From CAYNKA01 sp964397655 (GTDB lineage: Bacteria > Spirochaetota > Spirochaetia > DTKZ01): DNA of 64,000 bases. The position numbers and the translations under genes are program-made. Below, in pieces: positions 24,426-34,051 of this stretch. The notes beneath the pieces are model-generated. The model searched no databases. It was not told where the DNA came from and worked only from the letters and a program-made list of their open reading frames with translations. Within the stretch, counting starts at the first letter, position 1. Each line of letters starts with the position of its first letter. The stretch lies in NCBI GenBank assembly GCA_964397655.1, contig CAYNKA010000014.1, positions 34,085 to 98,084 on the forward strand. The letters are read 5' to 3'.

Positions 24426-26900
24426 TTATTCGCCGGTTTCTTCTTCTTCGACTCCCTTTTCGGCCTTGTCCACGCCGACGACGAAATCGGGTTGGTCGAT
24501 ATTGACGATCCTCACGCCCTGGGCAGTTTTCCCCTGCGTGGTGATGTCGGAGACCCGGACCTTGATCGCGGTCCCCTGTGAGGTGATGGCGACGATTTCC
24601 GCCTCCTCGGTCACCGAAAGCACCCCGGCGATTTCGCCCGTCTTCGGATTCGTTTTATAGGCTATCTGTCCGCCGGTTCCGCGGCCGTGGGGCTGGAAAT
24701 TTTCGTACTCCACACGCTTCCCGTAACCGTATTCGGTGACGATGAACATCCTTTCATTCTCGCTGATGACTACGGCTCCGGCGAGCTCGTCTCCCGAGGC
24801 CAGTTTAATGCCTTGGACGCCGTGGGAGGCTCTTCCCATTGCACGGACGTTTTCTTCGTGGAAGCGAAGACCTCTTCCTTTTCGGGTAAGCAGGAGCAGT
24901 TCGTTCTGTCCCGTCGTCAGGAGCGCGCTGACAACCTTGTCGCCGCTGTCGAGCTTGATCGCCGCGATTCCCCGGGTCTTCGCGTTCTGGAAATCCGAGG
25001 TGGTGACCTTCTTGACGACTCCCTTACTGGTGGCGAAGAAAATATGGGTTTCGTCCGAGAATTCCTTCAAGGAAACAACAGCCGCTATCTCTTCGTTCGC
25101 GGTTATGGACAGAAGGGCCTTCATGTGTTGACCCCGATTCGTCTTGGATCCTTCGGGAATTTCATGCACCTTCAGGTAGAAGGCCCGCCCTTCGCTGGTC
25201 ACGAAGAAAATGTATTCATGCGTCGAAGCGATGAAGATCTTGTTGATGAAGTCTTCTTCCTTCAGAACCGTTGAGGAGGAGCCCTTTCCGCCCCGCCCCT
25301 GGGTTCGGTACGCGCTTACGGGAATTCTCTTGATGAATCCTCGTGACGAGATGAGGACTACCATGTCCTCCTTTTGGATGAGGTCTTCGATGTTGAACGA
25401 TTCGATCTCTTCCGCGAGGATCTCGGTCCTTCTTTCGTCGCCGAACTGCGAGGCGAGCTCCATAGTCTCGGTCTTCACGACGCCGAGGATCTTTTCCTCG
25501 CTCGCGAGGAGGGCTTTCAGTTCGGCGATGAGCGCGAGCGTGGCCTTGAGTTCGTCCATGATCTTCTGCGTTTCAAGGCTCGTGAGCCGTTGGAGACGCA
25601 GGTCGAGAATCGCCTGAGCCTGGATCTCGCTGAGACCGAAACGCTCGATCAGGCGCGTCCTCGCGATGTCTACGGTTCCGGACTGCTTGATGATCGCGAT
25701 CACTTCGTCGATATTGTCCAAGGCGATCTTGAGGCCTTCCAGGATATGGGCCCGTTCCTCCGCCTTCCGCAGCTCGTACTTGCTCCGCCTGATCACGACT
25801 TCCCGTCGGTGGGCGATGAAATGCGAAACGATTTCCTTGAGCGAGAGCGTCTTCGGTCTTCCTCCCACGAGTGCGAGGTTGTTGACGCTGAAATTCACCT
25901 GGAGCTGGGTGTGGGTGAAAAGATAATTCAGGATGATCTTCGGACTCACGCCCTTTTTCAATTCTATGACGATCCGCATGCCGTTGCGGTCCGACTCGTC
26001 GCGAAGATCGGAAATGCCTTCGAGATGCCTTTCCCGAACCAGGTCGGCTATCCTCACGATGAGTGCGGCCTTGTTCACCATGTACGGAATCTCGGTGACG
26101 ATGATGACGTCTTTTCCGCTTTTGGACGTTTCGATGTTGAATTTGGCGCGGACAACGATCTTTCCTCTTCCGGTCTCATAGGCGTCGAAGATTCCCTTTT
26201 TCCCGAAGATGATGCCCCCGGTCGGAAAATCGGGTCCCTTCAGGTGCTTCATGAGCCCCCGGTTGTCGATCGAAGGATCGTCGATGCAGGCCGCTATGGC
26301 GTGGCAGACCTCGGTGAGGTTGTGAGGCGGCATGTTGGTAGCCATGCCTACGGCGATGCCGCTGGTTCCGTTGACGAGAAGGAAAGGCAGGGCGGCCGGA
26401 AGAACGAGAGGCTCCGTGAGAGAATCGTCGTAGTTCGGCCCGAAGTCCACGGTCTCCTTGCCGATATCCTTGAGCATCTCCTCGGCGAGCTTGGTCATCC
26501 TCGCTTCGGTGTACCGCATGGCCGCGGGCGGATCGCCGTCGATGGAACCGAAGTTGCCCTGACCCTGGACCATCATGTAGCGCATCGAAAAATCCTGGGC
26601 GAGTCTCACGAGGGCGTCGTAGATGCTCGCGTCCCCGTGCGGATGATACTTTCCGAGAACGTCCCCGACGATCCTGGCGGTTTTCTTGTACGGCTGGTTC
26701 GGATGAAGCCCCATCTCGTTCATGCCGTAGAGGATTCTCCGGTGTACGGGCTTCAATCCGTCTCGTACGTCGGGAAGCGCCCGGGACACGATGACGGACA
26801 TCGCATAGTTGAGATAGGAACCTTTTATTTCATCTTCCATCGATACCGGAATGAGTTTTCCCTGTCCCTCAGCCACAGCGGACTCCTTGCTATTCTCCAT
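24426..26900 (-). CDS. gyrA: DNA gyrase subunit A
   Basis: The 824-residue protein has the breakage-reunion domain with catalytic Tyr130 in RYTEARM, the quinolone-determining segment GKYHPHGDASIYDALV, and a six-blade C-terminal domain with the GyrA box QGRGGKG, which identifies gyrase rather than topoisomerase IV. The residue equivalent to E. coli Ser83 is Ala91; the Asp87 equivalent is kept as Asp95. The C-terminus ends in an acidic tail (DKAEKGVEEEETGE). It follows gyrB by 44 bp and both read away from dnaA. Confidence 0.98.
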   Translation of the reverse strand: MENSKESAVAEGQGKLIPVSMEDEIKGSYLNYAMSVIVSRALPDVRDGLKPVHRRILYGMNEMGLHPNQPYKKTARIVGDVLGKYHPHGDASIYDALVRLAQDFSMRYMMVQGQGNFGSIDGDPPAAMRYTEARMTKLAEEMLKDIGKETVDFGPNYDDSLTEPLVLPAALPFLLVNGTSGIAVGMATNMPPHNLTEVCHAIAACIDDPSIDNRGLMKHLKGPDFPTGGIIFGKKGIFDAYETGRGKIVVRAKFNIETSKSGKDVIIVTEIPYMVNKAALIVRIADLVRERHLEGISDLRDESDRNGMRIVIELKKGVSPKIILNYLFTHTQLQVNFSVNNLALVGGRPKTLSLKEIVSHFIAHRREVVIRRSKYELRKAEERAHILEGLKIALDNIDEVIAIIKQSGTVDIARTRLIERFGLSEIQAQAILDLRLQRLTSLETQKIMDELKATLALIAELKALLASEEKILGVVKTETMELASQFGDERRTEILAEEIESFNIEDLIQKEDMVVLISSRGFIKRIPVSAYRTQGRGGKGSSSTVLKEEDFINKIFIASTHEYIFFVTSEGRAFYLKVHEIPEGSKTNRGQHMKALLSITANEEIAAVVSLKEFSDETHIFFATSKGVVKKVTTSDFQNAKTRGIAAIKLDSGDKVVSALLTTGQNELLLLTRKGRGLRFHEENVRAMGRASHGVQGIKLASGDELAGAVVISENERMFIVTEYGYGKRVEYENFQPHGRGTGGQIAYKTNPKTGEIAGVLSVTEEAEIVAITSQGTAIKVRVSDITTQGKTAQGVRIVNIDQPDFVVGVDKAEKGVEEEETGE

Positions 26901-26944
26901 AGCCGATCGTATGTTCGATTATATAAATTTTTTGATAAGGTATA

Positions 26945-28852
26945 TCATACATCGAGGTTCGAAACGAACAGCGCGTTTTCCTCGATGAATTCCCTTCGAG
27001 GTGCCACGTTCTCGCCCATGAGGGTCGTCAGGATATCCTCCGCCTGGACCATGTCCTCGAGTTTGATCTGTATGATGCTTCTCGTCGAAGGATTCATCGT
27101 GGTTTCCCACAGCTGCTCAGGATTCATTTCACCGAGTCCCTTGTAGCGCTGGATGTTGACCTTTTCCGGAGGCAGACCTAATTCCGCGAGGACTTTCACC
27201 CTTTGCTCGTCGTCGTAGGCGTACTCCACCCGCTTTCCCGCGCTGATCTTGTAGAGCGGCGGCATTGCTATGTAGACGTAACCCCGTTCGATCATTTCCG
27301 GCATGTACCGGAAAAAGAAGGTCAGAAGAAGAGTCCTGATGTGGGAGCCGTCGACGTCGGCATCGGCCATGATGATCACCCGGTGGTAGCGGAGTTTGTG
27401 GATGTCGAATTTGTCCCCGGCTCCTGCTCCGAGAGCGGCGATGATCGGCTGGAGTTTTTCGTTGGCGAGGACCTTGTCGAGCCTGGTCTTCTCCACGTTG
27501 AGCATCTTGCCCCACATGGAAAGGATGGCCTGGAATTGCCGGTCCCTTCCTTGTTTCGCGCTGCCGCCGGCGGAGTCTCCCTCTACGATGAAGATCTCGC
27601 ACTTCGCCGGATCCTTCTCGCTGCAGTCGGCGAGCTTCCCAGGCAGGCCCGAGCTTTCCAGGAAACTTTTTCGCCTCGTCAACTCACGGGCCTGCCGAGC
27701 GGCGTTCCTGGCCTTCGCCGCGACGACGGTCTTCTCAAGGATCTTGTCGACGACGTCTGGATTTTCCTCGAAGTAGGAAGTCAGGTGTTCGTTCACCAGA
27801 GATTCGACCACACCCTTCACTTCTGAATTGCCGAGCTTTCCTTTCGTCTGTCCTTCGAATTGCGGATTGGGAATCTTGATCGAGACGACAGCCGAAAGGC
27901 CTTCCCTGACGTCGTCGCCGGTCAGGGAATCATCGAGTTTTTTCGCGTATTTCGATTTCTTGAGAAAATCGTTCAGCGTCCTCGTGAGGGCCGACTTGAA
28001 ACCGATGAGATGGGTCCCGCCCTCGCGCGTGTTGATGTTGTTGACGAACGAAAACATGTTCTCGATGTAGCCGTCGTTGTATTCGAGGGCGAGCTCCAGG
28101 TCCACGTCGTCGCGTTTACCTTCGAAATAGATCGGCTCCTGGTGGATCGCGTTCTTTTTCTTGTTGAGGTAGGTGACGAACTCCTTGACCCCGCCGTCGA
28201 ATTTGAATTCATGGACCTTGGGATTCGGGATCCTCTCGTCGCAGATCGTTATCCTGATTCCTTTGTTGAGGAAAGCGAGCTCTCTCAGGCGGTTGGAAAG
28301 GACGTCGAAGCTGAACATCGTGGTTTCGAAGATCTCGGTATCGGGATCGAAACGGACTACGGTGCCCCGCTTCTCTGTGGTGCCGACCTTTTCGACCGGC
28401 TTCACGGGAATGCCGCGCTGATATTTCTGATAATACAGGCTGCCGTTGAGGTGTACGAAAACCTCGAGCGTCGAGGAAAGAGCGTTCACCACGGAAACGC
28501 CGACGCCGTGCAAACCGCCGGAAACCTTGTAGCTGTCCTTGTCGAATTTGCCGCCGGCGTGGAGCTTCGTCATGACGACTTCCAAGGCGCTGACTTTTTC
28601 CGTCGGATGTATATCGATGGGAATGCCGCGACCGTTGTCCTCGACCGAGACGATGTTTCCCTTTTCGATTTTCACGTTGATATCGGTACAAAAACCGGCA
28701 AGGGCCTCGTCTATGCTGTTGTCCACGACCTCGTATACGAGATGATGGAGCCCCTCCGGTCCGGTGGACCCGATGTACATTCCCGGACGTTTTCTTACCG
28801 CTTCCAGACCTTTCAATACCTGGATACTTTGAGCCGAATAGGTTTGTTGCAT
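26945..28852 (-). CDS. gyrB: DNA gyrase subunit B
   Basis: The 635-residue protein has the GHKL ATPase domain (VYEVVDNSIDEALAG, VEDNGRGIPIDIHP, GGLHGVGVSVVNALS), the transducer, and the Toprim domain (EIFIVEGDSAGGSAKQGRDR, PLRGK-like MWGKMLNVEK, DADVDGSHI). The usual PLRGK is MWGKM here, a small variation. It is a short-form GyrB. It is the first gene on the minus side of the origin and is followed by gyrA. Confidence 0.98.
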   Translation of the reverse strand: MQQTYSAQSIQVLKGLEAVRKRPGMYIGSTGPEGLHHLVYEVVDNSIDEALAGFCTDINVKIEKGNIVSVEDNGRGIPIDIHPTEKVSALEVVMTKLHAGGKFDKDSYKVSGGLHGVGVSVVNALSSTLEVFVHLNGSLYYQKYQRGIPVKPVEKVGTTEKRGTVVRFDPDTEIFETTMFSFDVLSNRLRELAFLNKGIRITICDERIPNPKVHEFKFDGGVKEFVTYLNKKKNAIHQEPIYFEGKRDDVDLELALEYNDGYIENMFSFVNNINTREGGTHLIGFKSALTRTLNDFLKKSKYAKKLDDSLTGDDVREGLSAVVSIKIPNPQFEGQTKGKLGNSEVKGVVESLVNEHLTSYFEENPDVVDKILEKTVVAAKARNAARQARELTRRKSFLESSGLPGKLADCSEKDPAKCEIFIVEGDSAGGSAKQGRDRQFQAILSMWGKMLNVEKTRLDKVLANEKLQPIIAALGAGAGDKFDIHKLRYHRVIIMADADVDGSHIRTLLLTFFFRYMPEMIERGYVYIAMPPLYKISAGKRVEYAYDDEQRVKVLAELGLPPEKVNIQRYKGLGEMNPEQLWETTMNPSTRSIIQIKLEDMVQAEDILTTLMGENVAPRREFIEENALFVSNLDV

Positions 28853-28872
28853 AGATTTTCTCGTTCTACGAG

Positions 28873-28901
28873 ATTATATAAATTGGAAGAAAAAAAGTAA
28901 A
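28873..28901 (-). promoter_or_regulatory. Promoter of gyrB-gyrA
   Basis: On the minus strand TTTACT (28901-28896) and TATAAT (28878-28873) are 17 bases apart, about 20 bp before the gyrB ATG. Confidence 0.65.
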
Positions 28902-29234
28902 GTCTCCCGGGAGTTCCCTCACAAGGAGTTTCAATTTACTTGCGCGGAGAAGAGGAATGGACTACAATCTGTATTTCTGGCAGGTGCTATTGACCTGATT
29001 TTCGCATATGTGTATAACCTGTGGATATTTTTTGAGTCACCCTAAGGAGTGAATATTACCGATCGAATAATATAGCAGATTTTTAGATAAAACCAAGTGA
29101 TTTTAAGACTTTGGAGATTTTTTGGTTTTATTTTACCATTCTTTTCGGCATAAAAATGGAGGAAGCGGGTTCCTGGAAATCGGGTTCTCATCCGCGTATT
29201 CTGTGTATAACTTGTTGATAATCTGAGGAAATAC
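28902..29234. other. oriC: Probable oriC: gyrB-dnaA gap with paired DnaA boxes and an AT-rich stretch
   Basis: The 382-bp gap between divergent gyrB and dnaA has two composite elements, each of two same-direction DnaA boxes 11 bp apart: TGTGTATAA (29009) with TGTGGATAT (29020), and TGTGTATAA (29202) with TGTTGATAA (29213). Between them, about 29051-29160, is a strongly AT-rich segment that could be the unwinding element. Gene orientation switches here. It is the best oriC candidate; the post-jag region is the alternative or partner. Confidence 0.7.
28990..29018 (+). promoter_or_regulatory. Promoter of dnaA overlapped by a DnaA box
   Basis: TTGACC (28990-28995) and TATAAC (29013-29018) are 17 bases apart. 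The -10 lies inside the DnaA box 29009-29017, so autorepression by DnaA is likely. The leader to dnaA would be about 210 nt. Confidence 0.55.
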
Positions 29235-30614
29235 ATGAGCGAAGGAAACTGGGACTACAGCGTATTCTGGAAGGAAGCGATCAAACAGCTCCGTGAAGAA
29301 ATCAGCGACCAGGAATACCTGATGTGGTTCAACAATATCTCATACGACAGTTCGCGGGAGAACGAGATCATCATTTCGGTTCCTTCCTCATTCTACCGCG
29401 ATCAAGTGAAACAACGATACCTCGCGCTCATCGAGGGAAAGCTCCATGAGCTTTCCGGCAATAAAATTACGTTGGACTTCAACATCAAAAAAGCCGCGCA
29501 TCAGGAAGCGGCCGTCGATAAAAAAAAGCCGGCCGACCCCGTCAGAACCGATGCCGTCAAAAAGGTCCGCCCTGTCCATTCCCAGTTGAAAAAAGAATAT
29601 AATTTCGACAACTTCGTAATCGGGGTGAACAACTCGTTCGCCGCCAATGCGGCCTACGCGATCGCGAAAAATCCCGGAACCGGCTACAACCCCTGCCTCA
29701 TCTACGGAGGAGTGGGGTTGGGCAAGACGCATCTCATCCAATCCATAGGGAACTCCGTCTATCAGGAATTCGAGAATTTCAAGGTCGTCTACGTTACCGC
29801 CGAGAGCTTCACGAACGAGTTCATCCAGGCGATCCGCGACAAGACGACCCAGAAATTCAAGAACAAGTACAGGAACGCCGACGTCCTCCTGATCGACGAC
29901 ATTCACTTCCTCCAGAACAAGGTCGAAACCCAGGAGGAACTTTTCCATACGTTCAACGCCCTCTATGAAACGAACAAGCAGATGGTCTTCACCTGCGACC
30001 GACCGGTGTCCGAACTGAAGACGCTGTCCGACAGACTGCGCAGCCGGTTCGAACGCGGATTGAACGTGGACCTCCAGCCTCCTTCCTACGAAACCCGTTT
30101 CGCCATTCTCAAGAAAAAAATAGAGAACGGACGCATCCCCATACCCGAGGATGTCATCAATCTCATATGCAGCAACGTCACGACGAACGTCCGTGATCTC
30201 GAGGCAGCCCTGACGAAACTCGTCGCATACGCGGAGCTGGTGAGCAAGAACATTACTTTGGATATCGCCAAGGCGCAGCTCAAGGACCTTTTCTCCACCT
30301 CGAGACAGAGCAATGTCACCATCGACATCATCAAGCGGGACGTGGCGGATTACTTCGGTCTTTCTCACGCGGATCTCAGCGGCAAGAAAAGAACGAAGGT
30401 CATCGCCTTTCCCCGTCAGATCGCCATGTTCCTCGCCCGCGAAATAACCGAATATTCCACCACGGAAGTCGGCCTGGAATTCGGCGGCAGGGATCACACG
30501 ACGGTCATGCATGCGTGCCAGAGGATCGAAAACAAGATGAAAATGGATCCCACCTTGGAACCCATTCTTCAACATCTCAAGAGGACCATAAAGGAGCACA
30601 GCACGAAATCATAA
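29235..30614 (+). CDS. dnaA: Chromosomal replication initiator DnaA
   Basis: The 459-residue DnaA has domain I (residues 1-80), a short lysine-rich linker, the AAA+ domain with YGGVGLGKTHL (Walker A, about 157-167), LLIDDIHFL (Walker B), the arginine finger LRSRFERGL, and domain IV with the DnaA-box binding signature GGRDHTTVMHACQRIE. GAGGAAA precedes the ATG at 29235. It initiates replication at oriC and probably represses its own promoter, given the DnaA box there. It is the first gene of the plus-strand arm. Confidence 0.99.
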   Translation: MSEGNWDYSVFWKEAIKQLREEISDQEYLMWFNNISYDSSRENEIIISVPSSFYRDQVKQRYLALIEGKLHELSGNKITLDFNIKKAAHQEAAVDKKKPADPVRTDAVKKVRPVHSQLKKEYNFDNFVIGVNNSFAANAAYAIAKNPGTGYNPCLIYGGVGLGKTHLIQSIGNSVYQEFENFKVVYVTAESFTNEFIQAIRDKTTQKFKNKYRNADVLLIDDIHFLQNKVETQEELFHTFNALYETNKQMVFTCDRPVSELKTLSDRLRSRFERGLNVDLQPPSYETRFAILKKKIENGRIPIPEDVINLICSNVTTNVRDLEAALTKLVAYAELVSKNITLDIAKAQLKDLFSTSRQSNVTIDIIKRDVADYFGLSHADLSGKKRTKVIAFPRQIAMFLAREITEYSTTEVGLEFGGRDHTTVMHACQRIENKMKMDPTLEPILQHLKRTIKEHSTKS

Positions 30615-30652
30615 TAAAAGAAAAAGCTGTTAATAAATTCCGTTTTTACGTG

Positions 30653-30715
30653 TATAATACAAGCCGTAGAAACATATGTGAGTGAATTGTGGACAACGGG
30701 CCCGATTTATCCACC
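30653..30715 (+). promoter_or_regulatory. dnaA-dnaN gap: candidate dnaN promoter and two near-consensus DnaA boxes
   Basis: TATAAT at 30653-30658 is preceded by a poor -35. TGTGGACAA (30688-30696) and TTATCCACC (30707-30715) each match the DnaA box in 8 of 9 positions and face each other. They could tune dnaN expression or titrate DnaA. Confidence 0.5.
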
Positions 30716-30818
30716 GATGTAATTTTATTCGGTAGTTATAGATAAGCTGGTTACTCACATAATATCTGCGCCTACTTCTATTACGACTATTCTTAATATT
30801 ATGCAAGGAGCGGTCGAG

Positions 30819-31925
30819 ATGAAATTTACGTGTGAAAAAGACGTCCTCTTGAAGGAAATCTCCATTGCCCAGGAAATCATTTCTTCCAAAAACGCCCTTT
30901 CCATTCTCTCCAACGTCCTTCTCGAAGCCAGCAACAACACGTTGATCATCAAGGCGACGGATCTGAAGGTGAGTTTCGAAACCAGGATCCCGGTCGAGGT
31001 GGCGGCTCCCGGCAGCACGACCATTTTCTGCGATAAATTCCTCGGAATCCTCCGGACCCTTCCTTCAGGAGAAGTCGAATACGAATCGCAGGAAAACGAT
31101 GTGATGATCATCAAACCGCTCTTCAAGAAGATCGACTTCAGACTGAAGACTATTTCCTCCGACAAATTCCCGGAAATCCAGACCGCTGCTCAGGAGCAGT
31201 TTTTCGATTTTTCCCAGAAAGACATCATGGAGATGATTTCTCAGACCATATTCGCGGTTTCCGACGACGAGACTCGCTACTACATGAACGGCGTGTTCCT
31301 CGAGAAGAACGAGGACAAGATCGTCATGGTCGCGACCGACGGACGCCGCCTATCCTTCATTTCCAAGAAACCGGAAAACAACGTTCCGGAATTCAAGGGA
31401 ATCATCGTGCCTCCGAAGGCTCTCAATCTCGTGAGGAAGCTCGCATCGGGCGAAGGCAACATCTCCATCGCGGTGACGGACAAGAACGCCTTCATCCAAT
31501 TCGACAATCAGAAGATTTCCACCGCCCTCATCGAAGGACAGTTCCCTAACTATCAACGGGTCATCCCCTCTGAGCAGCAGTATCAGATTCAGCTGAAGAA
31601 GGAAGAACTCGTCGAGGCCCTGAAACGCGTATCCCTCCTCGTTGAGCAGAAATCCAAGAGAATCTACATGAATCTCAAGGACAGGACCATGATCCTGAGT
31701 TCCGAGGAAAGCGAAATCGGCGTGGCGAAGGAAGAGATTCCGTGCGATTACACGGGTCCTGAAACCATAATGGCCTTGAATTATCTCTACCTCATGGAAC
31801 CGCTCAGGGTCATGACGGACGAAGACATCATCATCCAGTTCACCGAACCGAGCAAAGCTCTCACTCTCAAGGCGACGTCGGAGAAGGACTATTTCCACAT
31901 CATCATGCCCATGCAGCTCGAGTAG
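30819..31925 (+). CDS. dnaN: DNA polymerase III beta sliding clamp
   Basis: The 368-residue clamp has three repeated domains (KDVLLKEISIAQEIISSKNA..., QKDIMEMISQTIFAVSDDETRYYMNGVFLE..., KKEELVEALKRVSLLVEQKSKRIYMN...) and ends with the conserved HIIMPMQL. The ATG at 30819 is chosen over an ATG at 30801 because AAGGAG lies eight bases before it and the family starts MKFTCEKD. The clamp gives processivity to Pol III. recF follows five bases after its stop. Confidence 0.98.
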   Translation: MKFTCEKDVLLKEISIAQEIISSKNALSILSNVLLEASNNTLIIKATDLKVSFETRIPVEVAAPGSTTIFCDKFLGILRTLPSGEVEYESQENDVMIIKPLFKKIDFRLKTISSDKFPEIQTAAQEQFFDFSQKDIMEMISQTIFAVSDDETRYYMNGVFLEKNEDKIVMVATDGRRLSFISKKPENNVPEFKGIIVPPKALNLVRKLASGEGNISIAVTDKNAFIQFDNQKISTALIEGQFPNYQRVIPSEQQYQIQLKKEELVEALKRVSLLVEQKSKRIYMNLKDRTMILSSEESEIGVAKEEIPCDYTGPETIMALNYLYLMEPLRVMTDEDIIIQFTEPSKALTLKATSEKDYFHIIMPMQLE

Positions 31926-31930
31926 AGGGC

Positions 31931-33001
31931 ATGGGATTTTCCTCGATCAGGCTCTATAATTTCCGTAACCTTGAAGACCGCGTGCTTCCCGTTTCGGCGC
32001 CCGAGGTCTTTCTCGTCGGTGAGAACGGCCAGGGAAAGACGAACCTGCTCGAGGCCGTTTATTGTCTGAGCTTCGGGTCTTCCTTTCGTACGAAAAAGGA
32101 CGAAAGCCTCATCCGGCACGACGGGGAGGAAACGGCGGTCGAAGGTTTCTCCGATTCCTCGTCCTCGGTGACGGTGAGGATCTCCAAGGGACAGAAAGAA
32201 CTCAAACTCGATGGGAAGACCGTGCGCGACCGCGCGGAGATGGTCGGCAGGTACCCATGCATCGTGTTCTCTCACGAAGACATCGGCTACATAACCGGCA
32301 ATCCCGAGCGGCAGAGGACCTTCTTCAACCAAACCATCGTGCTTCAGGATCCTCTCTTCCTCGATACGATCAGGAGGTATTCGAAGGTCCTCAAGCAGCG
32401 CAACGCCGCGGTCAAAGCCCGCTCGTCGGAGTTGATCGAAATCTACGACGAAGAATTGGCAGCTTCGGGTCTCGTCTTCACCGAGCGCAGGCGCCGGCTC
32501 GTAGCCGATTTCAACGAAGATTTCGGCCGGCTTTTTCGGGAAATATCCGGCCTGGATGTTCCGATTTCGATTCGGTACGTTCCATCATGGAAGGCCGACT
32601 GCCAGGAAAAGGCGCTCGAGGAGCTTCGTGCGCAGAAAGACCGGGATTTTTTCTTTTCGACGACGACCTCCGGTCCTCATCGCGACAGGTTCCGGTTCAT
32701 GTTCGGGACGAAGGATTTCGCCCACTCCGCATCCACAGGACAGATCCGTCTCGCGTCGCTCATCCTGAAGACCGCCCAAGCCGTCGGATTCTCCGCATTC
32801 TCGGGAAGACTCCCCATCCTCCTTCTGGACGACGTACTTCTGGAAATGGACCCGGAAAGGAGAAGGAGATTCATCGAACATCTTCCCGAATACGATCAGA
32901 CCTATTTCACCTTTCTCCCGGATGAGCCGTTTTCCTCGTATCGTAAACGTGATACGCTCGTATACAAGGTGAAGGAAGGACGTTTCTTCGAACATGGATA
33001 A
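31931..33001 (+). CDS. recF: DNA replication and repair protein RecF
   Basis: The 356-residue SMC-like ATPase has Walker A GENGQGKTNLLEA, the signature region (STGQIRLASLILKTAQ) and Walker B ILLLDDVLLEMD. With RecO and RecR it loads RecA at single-strand gaps. It starts five bases after dnaN and overlaps the DUF721 gene by 8 bp, so expression is coupled to the replication operon. Confidence 0.97.
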   Translation: MGFSSIRLYNFRNLEDRVLPVSAPEVFLVGENGQGKTNLLEAVYCLSFGSSFRTKKDESLIRHDGEETAVEGFSDSSSSVTVRISKGQKELKLDGKTVRDRAEMVGRYPCIVFSHEDIGYITGNPERQRTFFNQTIVLQDPLFLDTIRRYSKVLKQRNAAVKARSSELIEIYDEELAASGLVFTERRRRLVADFNEDFGRLFREISGLDVPISIRYVPSWKADCQEKALEELRAQKDRDFFFSTTTSGPHRDRFRFMFGTKDFAHSASTGQIRLASLILKTAQAVGFSAFSGRLPILLLDDVLLEMDPERRRRFIEHLPEYDQTYFTFLPDEPFSSYRKRDTLVYKVKEGRFFEHG

Positions 33002-33479
33002 AGCAGGAGACATCCTCAAATCGTTTTTCTCGTTCTATCATCTCGACAGGGGAGAAGCCTACGTTTCGTTCTTTTCGCGCTGGAGGGAACTCGTCGGTGA
33101 CGATATCGCTTCTCACGCTAGAACCGTGGACATAAAAAAGGGGGCTCTCGTCGTAGAGGTGGATCATCCCGGCTGGATGCAGCTTCTCCAGATCAGGCAG
33201 GCGGAGATTCTCAGAACGATAGAAAGGCGATTTCCCGAACTGAATATCCGCTGCATCCACATGCGTCTGGTCAAGGACGTCCCAAAGGTCTATTCAGACC
33301 CTCCGGTCGAGGAGGCTATCGATTCCGAAGTCTCCCTATCCGCTCCGGAGACTACGGCTCCCGTTACGCGGACCGAGGATATTGCAAACATCCGGGACGA
33401 GGATTTGAGGAAAATTCTCTTGAAGCTCGGCAGGAGCATAGAGGAAAAGAACCGAAAACGCCGGAAATCCGCGCATTGA
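32994..33479 (+). CDS. DUF721 (DciA-like) protein
   Basis: The 161-residue protein has a DUF721/DciA N-terminal domain: FFSRWRELVGDDIASHART and the KH-like LVVEVDHPGWMQLLQIRQAEIL, with both conserved tryptophans, then an acidic linker and a basic tail (EEKNRKRRKSAH). DciA proteins load or help the replicative helicase in bacteria lacking DnaC. The place after recF and the 8-bp overlap agree with a replication role, but the helicase link is inferred from the family. Confidence 0.85.
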   Translation: MDKAGDILKSFFSFYHLDRGEAYVSFFSRWRELVGDDIASHARTVDIKKGALVVEVDHPGWMQLLQIRQAEILRTIERRFPELNIRCIHMRLVKDVPKVYSDPPVEEAIDSEVSLSAPETTAPVTRTEDIANIRDEDLRKILLKLGRSIEEKNRKRRKSAH

Positions 33480-33504
33480 CACGACGTGAGCTTCAAAGTA
33501 TACT
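33476..33504 (+). promoter_or_regulatory. Strong promoter of rpmH-rnpA
   Basis: TTGACA (33476-33481) and TATACT (33499-33504) are exactly 17 bases apart. The -35 overlaps the DUF721 stop codon. Predicted start near 33511, about 33 nt before rpmH. Confidence 0.85.
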
Positions 33505-33543
33505 ACGTCCTCCCGGTATTCTTGTGCAATCAGGAGAATCGTA

Positions 33544-33699
33544 ATGAAACGGACATATCAGCCGAGCAAGCGGAAAAGAATCAGGAAATTCGGTTTCCGG
33601 GCTCGCATGGCCACGAAAAGCGGAAGACTTGTGCTCATGAGAAGAAGAAGGAAGGGAAGAAGCAAACTGACCGCTTCCGATGAACAGAAGGCTTTTTAA
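33544..33699 (+). CDS. rpmH: 50S ribosomal protein L34
   Basis: A 51-codon gene encodes MKRTYQPSKRKRIRKFGFRA, then RMATKSGRLVLMRRRRKGRSKL and a short tail TASDEQKAF. The first part is the nearly invariant L34 sequence. CAGGAG lies seven bases before the ATG. Its 3' end overlaps the rnpA start by 20 nt. The extra C-terminal residues compared with the usual 44-47 are explained by that overlap. Confidence 0.98.
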   Translation: MKRTYQPSKRKRIRKFGFRARMATKSGRLVLMRRRRKGRSKLTASDEQKAF

Positions 33700-34051
33700 G
33701 GAAGAACGACTCTCGTCGCATTCCGCCCTCGGGAGAGTTTTTTCCTCTCCCAACAGGGTGGGTGGCAAAGGAATGAAGCTTCTTTTCATTTCGAACGGGT
33801 TGGATTACAATCGAATCGTCGTTTCTCCCGTGAGAAAATTCGGAAACGCCGTACGGAGGAACCGAGCCAGAAGGGTCGGAAAAGAAGTATACAGACAGCT
33901 CAAGTATTTGATAAAGCCTGGATTTGACCTGGCTTTCATTCTTTTTCCAGGAGATTATTCATATGGAGAGAGAATCTCGCAGTTCTCCTCTCTCCTCGGA
34001 AAGGCTGGAATTCTTCGCGAGGACCAGGGGTTTTCTTCAGCGTATCATTGA
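33680..34051 (+). CDS. rnpA: Ribonuclease P protein component
   Basis: The 123-residue basic protein has the RNase P protein pattern: ERLSSHSALGRVFSS, KLLFISNG...NRIVVSPVRKFGNAVRRNRARRVGKEVYRQL (the RNR motif binds the RNA subunit) and a final helix-strand. It is the protein cofactor for tRNA 5' maturation. Its ATG lies inside rpmH, and yidD starts inside its 3' end. The RNA subunit gene was not seen in the window. Confidence 0.94.
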   Translation: MNRRLFKEERLSSHSALGRVFSSPNRVGGKGMKLLFISNGLDYNRIVVSPVRKFGNAVRRNRARRVGKEVYRQLKYLIKPGFDLAFILFPGDYSYGERISQFSSLLGKAGILREDQGFSSAYH

